From a virus, in the IMG/VR virus record IMGVR_UViG_3300044675_004589, positions 1-26,512 of that record: DNA of 26,512 bases; one strand, given 5' to 3'. The translations under genes and the position numbers were made by a program. Below are positions 1 through 8,236 of this stretch, in pieces. Position 1 is the stretch's first letter. The number at the start of each line of letters is the position of its first letter. Below the pieces are notes generated by a model that saw only the letters and a list, made by a program, of their open reading frames with translations, was not told where the DNA came from and did not search any database.

Positions 1-2
1 CA

Positions 3-3000
3 GTACCATATAAATTAAATTACTTTGAGATTGAAACAGGTATTGATTCCACAAGTACTTTCATACATACTGGCGACCTTACTGCTACTAAAGTAAAAAA
101 ATACTTAGCAACATCTAACGATATACTGCTTGGCGATGGAACAACTACTTCATTGTCAGGACTTCAGCCCACAGGAAATTATATTACAGCCCTTACAGGA
201 GAAGCTACTGCAACAGGACCCGGTTCTGTTGCTATTACGCTTACAAACTCTGCTGTAATAGGCAAAGTACTAACAGGTCTATCAATTACAGGCTCTACTA
301 TTACATCAACCGATACTATATTACAAGCTTTTGGTAAGGTACAAAACCAGATAAACGGTAAGCAAGATACTATTACCCTTACCACTACAGGAACAAGTGG
401 AGCGGCGACTTTAATAGCAAACACGCTTAACATTCCTCAATATACCGATGCCTTTGTAGGTACAGTTACAAGCGTGTCTGCTCTTACATTAGGTACAACA
501 GGAACAGATTTAAGCTCTACGGTAGCTAATAGCACCACTACTCCTGTAATCACATTAAACGTGCCTACTGCGAGTGCAACAAATCGTGGAGCATTGAGTT
601 CGGCTGATTGGACTACATTTAACAGTAAGCAGGATACAATAACCCTTACCACAACAGGTTCAAGCGGTGCTTCAACTTTCATATCTAATACGTTAAATGT
701 ACCTACCTATACCTTATCAGGTTTAGGTGGCGTTCCAACAACAAGAACAATAACAATCAATGGCACATCTCAAGACCTTTCAGCAGATAGGACATATAAT
801 GTAGGTACAGTTACTTCAGTCGGTTTAACAATGCCTGCTGCCTTCAGCATCGCAAACAGCCCTGTAACAACATCAGGAACTATTGCAGTAACAGGAGCAG
901 GTTTAGCATCTCAGTATATCAGAGGCGATGGAGCTTTGGCTGATTTCCCAACAAGCGGAGGCGGTGGTTCGTCTGTTTCCTATTATCTTAACGGTTCGAT
1001 TAGTCAGGGTACAATAGGTGGAAATGCCTATTATGAAATGAACAAAACACCTGTTATCGGCACAGGTACTGATTTTACTATCGGTGCAGATGGATATATT
1101 GCTCAGTTTATAACAGATGCTAATGACCCTGCATCTTTACTAATACCGGCAGGTAATTGGAACGTAGAGATGTATTTTTCGGCATCATCTAGCGGAGGTA
1201 CTCCATCATTTTACGTAGAGGTCTACAAATATAACGGCACTACTTTTACGTTATTAGGTTCTAGCGCAACTACGCCAGAGGGCATCACAAACGGTACGGC
1301 AATAGATATTTATTATACTTCGGTTGGTATTCCTGAAACAGTTTTAACAATAACAGACAGACTTGCTATTCGGGTTTATGTTACCCATTCAGGCAGGACA
1401 ATTACCTTGCACACAGAAGATAATCATTTATCAGAGATAGTTACAACATTCTCAAATGGATTAACGGCGCTTAACGGCTTAACGAAACAGGCTCAGTATT
1501 TTGCAGTTGGAAGTACAGGTACTGATTTCAATATCTCAAGTTCAGTTGATACGCATACTTTTAATATTCCGAGTGCGAGTGCGAGTAATAGAGGTTTAAT
1601 TACCACAGGAGCGCAAACATTTGCAGGGCAAAAAACATTTATAGATGCCGTAATTTTAAATAGCACTTTAAATCTTACTTCTGGAGCTTTAAGTATAATT
1701 TATAACCCTGCTAATACAGCATATTGGCAAACTTATGTTGATTCTAGTAATGTATTTAATTTTGGGTTTAATGGAACTAATGTAAAAGCATCTATTACAA
1801 GTGGTGGTAATATTACAGGCGCATCATTCATTAAATCAGGAGGAACTTCAAGTCAATTCTTAAAGGCTGATGGCTCGGTTGATTCTACTGCCTATGGCAC
1901 AGGAAGCGTTACAAGCGTAGCTGCTTTAACTTTAGGAACTACAGGTACTGACTTGTCATCAACAGTAGCAAACGGCACTACAACGCCTGTAATTACGTTA
2001 AACGTACCTGATGCAAGTGCAACTGCTAGAGGTGTTGTAACCACAGGGACTCAAACCTTTGCAGGTGATAAAACGCTTACAGGTTCTCTTTATGGTATTG
2101 GATTATCAATGACAGGCACAAGTGGTGATATTATTGGTAGTGTAGCAACAACAGGTAAGGCTTTGAGAGGTACTGCAACAACAGGTTTTGGGGTGTATTC
2201 AAGTGCTACAACAGGTACGGCAATTTATGGTGAATCTACTGGGACTGGTGGAGCGGGTATTAATGGTACTGCTGGTAATGGCATTGGTGGATATTTTTTA
2301 AATAATGCAACAGGATTTGCAACTTTATATGTAACCAATAACGGCTCTGGAAATTTAGCAAATTTTAGTAATTCAGCAGGAACAAAATTCACGATAAACA
2401 ATGCAGGTAATTTAGGTAACGGAACGTACACCTATACGCTACCATCAGCTACAGGTACTTTAGCTTTGACATCTGATATTACATCTGCTATTTCAGGCAC
2501 AACAAACTACATTCCTAAATTTACAAGTGCAAACGTAATAGGAAATAGTAATTTAATTAATGACGCTTCAGGCAATTTAGGCTTAGGAGTTACACCGAGT
2601 GCGGGTGGATTAAGTGGTTATACATTATTTGAAATGGCTAATGGTGGTGCTTCAATTTATAGTGGAGCAAATCAAAACCTTAATGGTACAAATATATCAT
2701 GGAGTGGTGGAACTGCATCTTACAAGATAAGTAATTTTGCAACCTTATATAATCAGCAATCAGGTCAACATCAATGGCTAACCGCTCCTTCAGGCACAGC
2801 AGGTAACGCTATATCCTTTACCCAAGCAATGACCTTGTTTAGTGATGGTAATTTACTTTTAACAAATAGTACAGTTACTAACGCAGGTTACAAGCTAGAT
2901 GTTAATGGGACTGGGAGGGTTCAAACAAGTTTAACAATTTCATCAACAACTAATTCAAGTTTAGTTGCAGCAACAAATTCAACGACAGGTTATACATTTG

Positions 3001-3914
3001 TTGATTTAATAAATAATGGAGCATCTGGAAAAAATTATCAAATAGGAGTTGGAGGTAATGGTGCTGCTTCAGGATATGCTAATAATTTATATTTTGATTT
3101 AGTTGGAGTTGGTAATGTAATGACTTTAACAAGTGGTCGCAACGTACTAATAGGAACAACCACAGACGCAGGTTACAAGCTAGATGTTAATGGTACATTT
3201 AGAGCCACAGGAGCAGCTACGTTTAGTTCATCGGTTGCTGCAACATCTTACGGATTAAATAACGGTACTTTTAGAGGTGGGTTATATACATATAATTTAA
3301 TTGCAGGTACAGGAACTGATTATGGTGCAACAATATTTGCAGAAACCTCATACAACATTTATTTTTGTCCTGGTGGCTCTGCTACAAAACGAATGACCAT
3401 CACATCAGGTGGTAACGTATTAATAGGAACAACTACAGATAATGGTGCTAAGTTGCAGGTACAAGGTAGTGGATTAGTAGCAACATTTAATGATACAACA
3501 TCTGGTGACGAAACCATAAGATTTTTAGCTAACGGAACATTTAGAGGAGGATTAGGTGCAGATTCAGTAAGTGCTTTGAAAATTACAGGTACAGGAGGAA
3601 TAGTTGCACTTGTCAATACAGTAACAGGTATTTACACTGCTACATCGGATGTAAATAAAAAGAAAGATTTTGAAGATTCTAAATTAGGATTAAATGCAAT
3701 TTTAGGATTAAAGCCTACCTTGTATAGAATGAAAAGTGAGCAAAATACACCAAAAAATTTAGGTTTTATTGCTCAAGAAGTAAGAGAATTTATACCACAA
3801 GCTTACGTTGAAAGTGGAAGCTTTATAGGCTTAACAGAAATGCCTATAATTGCTACATTAGTTAAAGCAATTCAGGAGTTAAAAGCAGAAATAGACATTT
3901 TAAAAAATAACTAA
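3..3914 (+). CDS. Large phage tail fibre / receptor-binding protein with C-terminal S74 chaperone (5' end missing)
   Basis: The reading frame is open to the left edge, so the gene starts outside the window; the TTG at 153 is only the first possible start seen and is probably not used. The chain is Gly/Thr/Ser/Asn-rich, as in beta-structured fibres, and modular. A block of the type VTSVxALTLGTTGTDLSS recurs at about 465-594 and 1908-2040, a KQDTITLTTTG block at about 358-450 and 622-715, a TTGxQTFAGxKT block twice, and a GYKLDVNGT-type block near 2890, 3170 and 3440. A non-repetitive domain lies at about 965-1500. The last ~90 residues match the intramolecular chaperone/peptidase S74: Ser at 3645-3647 in SDVNKKK with Lys five residues on, then an LGFIAQEV-type motif and a helical end. 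This family trimerises fibres and cuts itself off at that Ser. The gene is probably late and drives host recognition. Confidence 0.9.
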   Translation, partial: VPYKLNYFEIETGIDSTSTFIHTGDLTATKVKKYLATSNDILLGDGTTTSLSGLQPTGNYITALTGEATATGPGSVAITLTNSAVIGKVLTGLSITGSTITSTDTILQAFGKVQNQINGKQDTITLTTTGTSGAATLIANTLNIPQYTDAFVGTVTSVSALTLGTTGTDLSSTVANSTTTPVITLNVPTASATNRGALSSADWTTFNSKQDTITLTTTGSSGASTFISNTLNVPTYTLSGLGGVPTTRTITINGTSQDLSADRTYNVGTVTSVGLTMPAAFSIANSPVTTSGTIAVTGAGLASQYIRGDGALADFPTSGGGGSSVSYYLNGSISQGTIGGNAYYEMNKTPVIGTGTDFTIGADGYIAQFITDANDPASLLIPAGNWNVEMYFSASSSGGTPSFYVEVYKYNGTTFTLLGSSATTPEGITNGTAIDIYYTSVGIPETVLTITDRLAIRVYVTHSGRTITLHTEDNHLSEIVTTFSNGLTALNGLTKQAQYFAVGSTGTDFNISSSVDTHTFNIPSASASNRGLITTGAQTFAGQKTFIDAVILNSTLNLTSGALSIIYNPANTAYWQTYVDSSNVFNFGFNGTNVKASITSGGNITGASFIKSGGTSSQFLKADGSVDSTAYGTGSVTSVAALTLGTTGTDLSSTVANGTTTPVITLNVPDASATARGVVTTGTQTFAGDKTLTGSLYGIGLSMTGTSGDIIGSVATTGKALRGTATTGFGVYSSATTGTAIYGESTGTGGAGINGTAGNGIGGYFLNNATGFATLYVTNNGSGNLANFSNSAGTKFTINNAGNLGNGTYTYTLPSATGTLALTSDITSAISGTTNYIPKFTSANVIGNSNLINDASGNLGLGVTPSAGGLSGYTLFEMANGGASIYSGANQNLNGTNISWSGGTASYKISNFATLYNQQSGQHQWLTAPSGTAGNAISFTQAMTLFSDGNLLLTNSTVTNAGYKLDVNGTGRVQTSLTISSTTNSSLVAATNSTTGYTFVDLINNGASGKNYQIGVGGNGAASGYANNLYFDLVGVGNVMTLTSGRNVLIGTTTDAGYKLDVNGTFRATGAATFSSSVAATSYGLNNGTFRGGLYTYNLIAGTGTDYGATIFAETSYNIYFCPGGSATKRMTITSGGNVLIGTTTDNGAKLQVQGSGLVATFNDTTSGDETIRFLANGTFRGGLGADSVSALKITGTGGIVALVNTVTGIYTATSDVNKKKDFEDSKLGLNAILGLKPTLYRMKSEQNTPKNLGFIAQEVREFIPQAYVESGSFIGLTEMPIIATLVKAIQELKAEIDILKNN

Positions 3915-4244
3915 ATGAAACAAATCACACCAATCTCTATATGGGATAAAGGCACAGTTCAAGAAGCAACAATTTTAAACGCTTATTGCATTAATGATAA
4001 TTTAAGCACGTCAGCATCATTTTACTATTCTTTATTAAGCGATAGTTTGCAACAACTTGCTCAAGGTAATTTATCTATGTCAGGCGAAGTTTATGATGCG
4101 TGGCAAACAAATGATTATGCTTATGATTGGGTAGCTACTCAACTTAATTTAATCATTACAGGTGATTACGTTGCTCCTGTTGTTGAGCCGATAGCAGAAG
4201 TTACGCCTGAGCCGATAATACCGACTGATAATAATTTAGAATAA
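3915..4244 (+). CDS. Small protein downstream of the tail fibre, possible tail accessory protein
   Basis: The ATG follows the fibre stop codon directly (no gap), so the two genes are probably co-translated. The 109-residue product has an N-terminal beta-like stretch (ITPISIWDKG), a middle rich in aromatic residues and Ser, a DYAYDWVATQLNL helix, and an acidic Pro/Glu/Val-rich tail. Small proteins of this layout often follow fibre genes in Bacteroidota phages. A role in fibre assembly or attachment is inferred from position only. Confidence 0.7.
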   Translation: MKQITPISIWDKGTVQEATILNAYCINDNLSTSASFYYSLLSDSLQQLAQGNLSMSGEVYDAWQTNDYAYDWVATQLNLIITGDYVAPVVEPIAEVTPEPIIPTDNNLE

Positions 4245-4250
4245 AACAAG

Positions 4251-4258
4251 TACATTTG
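4251..4258 (+). promoter_or_regulatory. Putative promoter -7 box TACATTTG before the lysis genes
   Basis: TACATTTG fits the Bacteroidota -7 consensus TAnnTTTG and lies 17 nt before the ATG at 4276, in a gap between genes. A clear TTTG -33 element at the right spacing is not seen, so this may be a weak or factor-dependent (late) promoter. Confidence 0.45.
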
Positions 4259-4275
4259 ATAAACCAAAAAAAAAC

Positions 4276-4470
4276 ATGAAAACCAAAGAAGAATTACAAC
4301 CAGAAGTACAAACAGAAGTACAAAAATTAAAAGTTGAGTTAACAGTTCAAGAATGGGAGGCAGTATTAGCAGTAATAGAGCAAAGCACAAGTCCGCACAT
4401 TCAAGTTAAATCAGTAGCCGCAGAATTAATTAAACAGTTACAACCGCAAATAAAAGATGACAAACCATAA
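4276..4470 (+). CDS. Small hypothetical helical protein
   Basis: This 64-residue, Glu/Gln/Lys-rich protein is probably all helical (an opening KEELQPEVQTEVQKLKVEL stretch, then LTVQEWEAVLAVIEQS and AAELIKQLQPQ). A run of A precedes its ATG, as usual here. It overlaps the next, membrane-protein gene by 14 nt, which places it in the lysis operon. No function is recognised. Confidence 0.65.
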   Translation: MKTKEELQPEVQTEVQKLKVELTVQEWEAVLAVIEQSTSPHIQVKSVAAELIKQLQPQIKDDKP

Positions 4471-4627
4471 CGCCGATTTAGCAACCATATTAAGCATTTC
4501 AAGTGCCATAGTTAGCATAGGAAACTTTCAACCGATAGTTACCTTAGTAGCCTCTTTGGTTGCCATTATCAGTGGATTATTTGCGATTAGGTATTACTAC
4601 CGAGCAACTAAAAATTTAGATGATTAA
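4457..4627 (+). CDS. Small holin-like membrane protein
   Basis: This 56-residue ORF starts with MTNHNADLATIL and overlaps both neighbours (14 nt upstream, 8 nt downstream), typical of packed phage cassettes. It carries a hydrophobic segment at about residues 26-45 (PIVTLVASLVAIISGLFAIR), a weaker one at 8-22, and a basic, Tyr-rich end (RYYYRATK). Size, topology and place before spanin and endolysin genes suggest a holin or a holin modulator. The function is inferred. Confidence 0.65.
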   Translation: MTNHNADLATILSISSAIVSIGNFQPIVTLVASLVAIISGLFAIRYYYRATKNLDD

Positions 4628-5150
4628 GAACGGACTGATATTTTTATTAATATTAATGTCCGTTTTTTTGTTTTCTCTTAAACGAAAAGATAAAACCATT
4701 ACAACAACTACAGTTGATACAGTTATAGTCACTAAAGAATTTACCAAGTTTACAAAAGGCGATAAAATACCTTACAAGATTTTAGACACTATTTATAAGC
4801 AAAATTATGATACTACCTACATTGTTAAAGATTATAACCAGGCTAAAGAGTTTACTGATAGCATCAGACAAGATAGCAACCTCTTTGTCATCCGAGATAC
4901 CATCAGCCAAAACAGAATCATCGGCAGGTCATTCCAAGCCAAAATCCAAGAAAAAACCATAACAATTACAAACAACATACAAGCCAAACCTAAATCAGCT
5001 TTATACATAGGATTTAAAAGCGATATAAGGCAAGATATGAGCAGAGTGGAACACAACATTAGCCTATCATTTAAAACTCGGCAGAGGGGCTTATTTAGCG
5101 TTGGTTATGGAATGTCTGGATATTCAATTGGTTATTCATTAAAATTATAA
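4620..5150 (+). CDS. Membrane-anchored envelope protein, spanin-like candidate
   Basis: The 176-residue product has an N-terminal membrane anchor (residues 4-20, IKNGLIFLLILMSVFLFS) followed by KRK, so the rest is predicted in the periplasm. The middle is Thr/Asp/Ile-rich and polar. The last ~50 residues alternate hydrophobic and polar residues with glycines (ALYIGFKSD, ISLSFKT, FSVGYGMSGYSIGYSLKL), like outer-membrane beta strands with an aromatic/hydrophobic end. An inner-membrane anchor plus an outer-membrane-like beta end would suit a one-piece spanin, but this is inference; it could also be a tail or superinfection protein. Confidence 0.7.
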   Translation: MIKNGLIFLLILMSVFLFSLKRKDKTITTTTVDTVIVTKEFTKFTKGDKIPYKILDTIYKQNYDTTYIVKDYNQAKEFTDSIRQDSNLFVIRDTISQNRIIGRSFQAKIQEKTITITNNIQAKPKSALYIGFKSDIRQDMSRVEHNISLSFKTRQRGLFSVGYGMSGYSIGYSLKL

Positions 5151-5152
5151 AT

Positions 5153-5446
5153 ATGGCAATCAAACAAAATTTAACAAATCCATTACCTGTATCATTTAAA
5201 GATTTTAGTAAAAATCCTGTAGTAGGTACAATGTTTTTAGTCATCATTGGCATTAGCGTTCTATACATTGACATTAGAGGTAACTTTAATAGTCAATTAG
5301 AGGCTCAGAGTGCTAAGATTGAAAAGCTAGAAGCTAAGATGGATGCTATGGGACAGTCACTAATTAAGTGCGAGAGCGCAATGAGTGGAGCATCTGCAAA
5401 GTTAAGCACATTAGAATCATTAGGTAAAATACAAAAGATAAAATGA
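5153..5446 (+). CDS. Inner-membrane spanin candidate (i-spanin-like)
   Basis: The 97-residue protein has a ~24-residue cytoplasmic start, one membrane span (about residues 25-43, VGTMFLVIIGISVLYIDI), and then a long heptad-like coiled coil (NSQLEAQSAKIEKLEAKMD onward). This is the N-in/C-out plan of inner-membrane spanins. The gene overlaps by 4 nt (ATGA) a lipoprotein gene, the usual partner arrangement. Holin accessory protein is the alternative. Confidence 0.7.
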   Translation: MAIKQNLTNPLPVSFKDFSKNPVVGTMFLVIIGISVLYIDIRGNFNSQLEAQSAKIEKLEAKMDAMGQSLIKCESAMSGASAKLSTLESLGKIQKIK

Positions 5447-5778
5447 GATATTTAGCATTCATACTGCTTTTATCTTCATGTTCTACGGCTGAAGTTGAGC
5501 AGGTAAATAAATACGATACTTTATTATTAAAAATAGAGCAAAGCCAAAAGGTAATGGATAGCAGTATTGTTGAGGCTACAAAAAAAGAGGCTAAAATAAT
5601 TAATAAAACTGTGCAAACTATTATTCAAGACAAAAAGCAAATAGCAGAATTAGTTACTCAGGTATCTAAAGCAAAAGCAAACGCTAGAGTTGAGATACAA
5701 GTGCAGACTATAAGAGATACTGTTTTTGTTACAGAGAAGAAAAACTTCTGGGGCAAAAGTAAAAAGGATACATTATGA
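5443..5778 (+). CDS. Lipoprotein, outer-membrane spanin candidate (o-spanin-like)
   Basis: A short signal peptide (MRYLAFILLLSSC) ends in a lipobox with Cys13, so the mature protein should be lipid-anchored. The remaining ~98 residues are charged and mostly helical, with a KAKANARVEIQVQTIRDTVFV strand near the end and a basic tail. Lipoprotein plus an upstream single-span coiled-coil partner is the hallmark of two-component spanins, which fuse inner and outer membranes after endolysin action. Start and stop both form 4-nt ATGA overlaps with neighbours. Confidence 0.75.
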   Translation: MRYLAFILLLSSCSTAEVEQVNKYDTLLLKIEQSQKVMDSSIVEATKKEAKIINKTVQTIIQDKKQIAELVTQVSKAKANARVEIQVQTIRDTVFVTEKKNFWGKSKKDTL

Positions 5779-5987
5779 AACAGTTTTTTTGTGATGAAAA
5801 TGGTCATTATAGCATGAAGCGTTTATGCGGATTACTTTGTGTTATAGCCTTATGTGTGACTATGTATCATAACTCATTCAGCGAGGAGCATACTGCACCA
5901 TCAACTATACTTGTGGAATCAGTAGCTTTGTTGGCATTTGGTTGCCTTTCATTGACTAGCGCAGATAAAATACTTAAAAAGAAATGA
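5775..5987 (+). CDS. Phage holin-like protein with two membrane spans
   Basis: This 70-residue protein has a short FFCDENGHYSMKRL start, a first span at about residues 16-33 (LCGLLCVIALCVTMYHNS), a short linker, a second span at about 46-62 (LVESVALLAFGCLSLTS), and an ADKILKKK basic end. The pattern of Asp/Glu/Asn/Gly before MKRL and LLAFGCLSLTSADK near the end is familiar from small Bacteroidota phage holins. Its stop overlaps the endolysin start (ATGA), as expected for a holin-endolysin pair. It should set lysis timing by opening the inner membrane. Confidence 0.8.
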   Translation: MKQFFCDENGHYSMKRLCGLLCVIALCVTMYHNSFSEEHTAPSTILVESVALLAFGCLSLTSADKILKKK

Positions 5988-6463
5988 AACTATCTACACA
6001 TTTAGATTTATCAGAGGTTATACGTAGCGATTCTGCTAAACGTAACGGCATTAGTAACATGCCAACAGGTGAACATATAGCAAACTTTATGCTATTGGCT
6101 GAAAAGATATTCGAGCCTATCAGGGAGCATTTTGGCGTTCCTATCCGTATATCATCAGGGTACAGAAGTAAGGAGTTGAACGCTATTACCAAAGGCGCTA
6201 GTAAAACATCTGACCATTGTTTTGGTTTTGCCATAGATATTGACAATGATGGAACATCAGTTAGCAATAATGAAATATTTTATTTTATTAAGGATAACCT
6301 AAAATACAAACAATTAATATTTGAATTTCCTGTAAATGGTCAAGCAAGCTGGGTTCATGTATCATACGATGCTAAGAATTTAAAAAATGAAATTCTAGTT
6401 GCTAAAAAACTTTACGGTAAAACTGTTTATATACCATACAAAACTGATTCAGATTTAACTTAA
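5984..6463 (+). CDS. Endolysin, M15-family zinc D,D-peptidase
   Basis: The 159-residue protein is a single peptidase M15_3-like domain. SGYRS (residues 58-62) is the substrate-side Arg motif. SDHCFGFAIDI gives zinc ligands His78 and Asp85, Glu114 is the likely catalytic residue, and WVHVS gives the third ligand His125. Such enzymes cut the peptide side chains or cross-bridges of peptidoglycan. There is no signal peptide, so export through the upstream holin is expected. The C-terminal ~20 residues extend past the core. Confidence 0.9.
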   Translation: MKLSTHLDLSEVIRSDSAKRNGISNMPTGEHIANFMLLAEKIFEPIREHFGVPIRISSGYRSKELNAITKGASKTSDHCFGFAIDIDNDGTSVSNNEIFYFIKDNLKYKQLIFEFPVNGQASWVHVSYDAKNLKNEILVAKKLYGKTVYIPYKTDSDLT

Positions 6464-6466
6464 ATT

Positions 6467-7090
6467 ATGGCATACGTTTATAGGCATATTAGATTGGATA
6501 AAAATGAGCCTTTTTATATTGGAATTAGTAGCCTTAATAATTATTCTAGATGTATTAATACAGATAGAAATAATTTATGGAATAAAATAGTAAATAAATC
6601 TGATTATAAAATAGAAATATTATTAGATAATTTAACTTGGGAAGAAGCATGTGAGAAAGAAAAAGAGTTTATAAAACTTTATGGAAGAAAAAACAACAAT
6701 ACTGGGATTTTAGCAAATTTGACAGATGGAGGTGAAGGAGTAATAGGATTAAAAGCATGGAATAAAGGAATACCTTGTTTAGAACATGTGAAAAAAGCTC
6801 TATCAAAAAAAATGCTAGGTTCAAAACCTTGGAATCTTGGAATACCACATACTCCAAATGCAAAATTAAAAATGAGTAGAGTTAAACTATCTAAAAATAA
6901 TATTGCTTGGAATAAAGGATTAAAAAAAGTTAATGGCATAACCAATGCTAAAATAATATTGGATTTTAAAACAGGTATATATTACGATTCAGCAATAGAG
7001 GCTTCAAATATTTTAGGCTATAAATATTCTACATTAAAAGGAATGTTAAATGGAAATTGTAAAAACAAAACAAATTTAAATTATGTTTAA
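6467..7090 (+). CDS. Free-standing GIY-YIG homing endonuclease with NUMOD3 repeats
   Basis: The N-terminal ~90 residues fit a GIY-YIG nuclease: VYRH at 4-7, FYIGIS at 16-21, a Glu-rich helix (WEEACEKEKEFIKLYG), then NLTDGGEG, common at the end of this domain. DNA-binding modules follow: NUMOD3 copies AWNKGIP (97-103), PWNLGIP (121-127) and AWNKGL (147-152), and a NUMOD1-like end (ILDFKTGIYYDSAIEASNILG). Base composition is clearly more A/T-rich than the flanking genes, which fits a mobile insertion between the endolysin and phosphoesterase genes. It sits only 3 nt after the endolysin stop. No intron boundary is evident. Confidence 0.88.
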   Translation: MAYVYRHIRLDKNEPFYIGISSLNNYSRCINTDRNNLWNKIVNKSDYKIEILLDNLTWEEACEKEKEFIKLYGRKNNNTGILANLTDGGEGVIGLKAWNKGIPCLEHVKKALSKKMLGSKPWNLGIPHTPNAKLKMSRVKLSKNNIAWNKGLKKVNGITNAKIILDFKTGIYYDSAIEASNILGYKYSTLKGMLNGNCKNKTNLNYV

Positions 7091-7107
7091 AACCAAGTAT
7101 TTTCCTT

Positions 7108-8106
7108 ATGCGTAAGCATGAGATTATTAGGGAGTATTTAAAACGATTCCCTAATCATGCTGATTTGACAATGGCAAAAAAGATATATGCTGACCATCCT
7201 TTAGTCTGGAAGGGTATTGAGACAGTTAGAAGTTCAATCAGGGCAATAAAAGGCAAAAAACCTGCAAGTATTTGGCATGGAGAGTATAATGATAAATCTT
7301 TATATGTCGAAAAAACCTTTAACTACAATCCTTATAAACTACCTGATTCAGAAGAAAAGATAAGAGAGCCTTATATTTTGCCTGTAGCTGATAATAACAT
7401 TCTGCTAATCTCTGATTTACATATTCCTTATCACAATATTCAGGCGATTACTGCCGCCTTAGATTATGGCAAGGAAAATAATGTAAATACGATTATCATA
7501 AATGGTGATTTGATGGATTTTTATCAGATGTCACGATTTGAGAAAGACCCACGTAAAAGGTCGGCTAAGTTTGAGTTTGATAGCACAAAAGCATTCTTAG
7601 TCATTCTAAGAGATACATTCCCTAATGCACAGATATATTGGGTTAAAGGTAATCACGATGTTAGATACGAGCATTGGCTGATGGCTAAAGCACCTGAAGT
7701 ATTTGATGACCCTTATTACAAGTTAGAGGAAAGGTTAAGACTAAATGAACAAAGAATACATCTGATTAATGATAAGACCATTGTTAAGGCAGGTAAATTA
7801 AACATCCATCATGGTCATTTGTTCTTTAGGGGGTTCATTGCTCCTGTAAATTCTGCAAGGGGTTTGTTTATGAAGGCTAAAGAATCAACTATTTGTGGCC
7901 ATGTACATAAGATTAGCGAACACACCGAAACCAATCTATCAGGTGAATTAACTACCTGCTGGAGTACTGGGTGCTTGTGTGAGTTATCGCCTGATTACTC
8001 TCCGTTTGCTAATAATTATGCTCATGGATTTGCTCATATTAAAGTAAATACAGATAGAAATTATAGCGTAAAGAACTTTAGAATTATTAACGGTAAAATC
8101 TTATAA
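7108..8106 (+). CDS. Calcineurin-like metallophosphoesterase
   Basis: The 332-residue protein carries all metallophosphoesterase motifs in order: SDLH (Asp103, His105), NGDLMD (Asp134), GNHD (Asn182, His183), HHGH (His237) and CGHVH (His265, His267). These bind two metals and hydrolyse phosphomono- or diesters. The first ~60 residues (REYLKRFPNHADLTMAKKIY) look like a helical HTH-type region, which may direct it to nucleic acid. The substrate is unknown; in phages such enzymes are often assigned to DNA or nucleotide processing. It is the last large gene before the strand switch. Confidence 0.9.
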   Translation: MRKHEIIREYLKRFPNHADLTMAKKIYADHPLVWKGIETVRSSIRAIKGKKPASIWHGEYNDKSLYVEKTFNYNPYKLPDSEEKIREPYILPVADNNILLISDLHIPYHNIQAITAALDYGKENNVNTIIINGDLMDFYQMSRFEKDPRKRSAKFEFDSTKAFLVILRDTFPNAQIYWVKGNHDVRYEHWLMAKAPEVFDDPYYKLEERLRLNEQRIHLINDKTIVKAGKLNIHHGHLFFRGFIAPVNSARGLFMKAKESTICGHVHKISEHTETNLSGELTTCWSTGCLCELSPDYSPFANNYAHGFAHIKVNTDRNYSVKNFRIINGKIL

Positions 8107-8107
8107 G

Positions 8108-8200
8108 ATGGAAAATTGGCAAATGGTACTTGTAGGAATGGTTCTTTGCATTATTGCAGGGATAGTTATCCTATACCAAAAACACCGAGAAAATCAATAG
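8108..8200 (+). CDS. 30-residue membrane peptide
   Basis: ATG lies 1 nt after the phosphoesterase stop. The product MENWQMVLVGMVLCIIAGIV + LYQKHRENQ has one membrane span and a charged end, a common form of phage micro-membrane protein. Its last codons form the left arm of the terminator hairpin at 8183-8222. Whether it is translated is uncertain. Confidence 0.45.
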   Translation: MENWQMVLVGMVLCIIAGIVILYQKHRENQ

Positions 8201-8222
8201 TTGAATATTGTATTTCTCGGTG
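8178..8222 (-). terminator. Rho-independent terminator of the leftward operon
   Basis: CACCGAGAAA (8183-8192) pairs perfectly with TTTCTCGGTG (8213-8222). A 2x2 internal loop and an inner 5-bp CAATA/TATTG stem extend it. Read leftward the stem is followed by five U (8182-8178), so it should end minus-strand transcription after the gene at 8237-8596. Read rightward it lacks a U tract and may only slow the polymerase. It lies at the convergent junction of the two strands. Confidence 0.7.
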
Positions 8223-8236
8223 CTATAAATGTGTGA

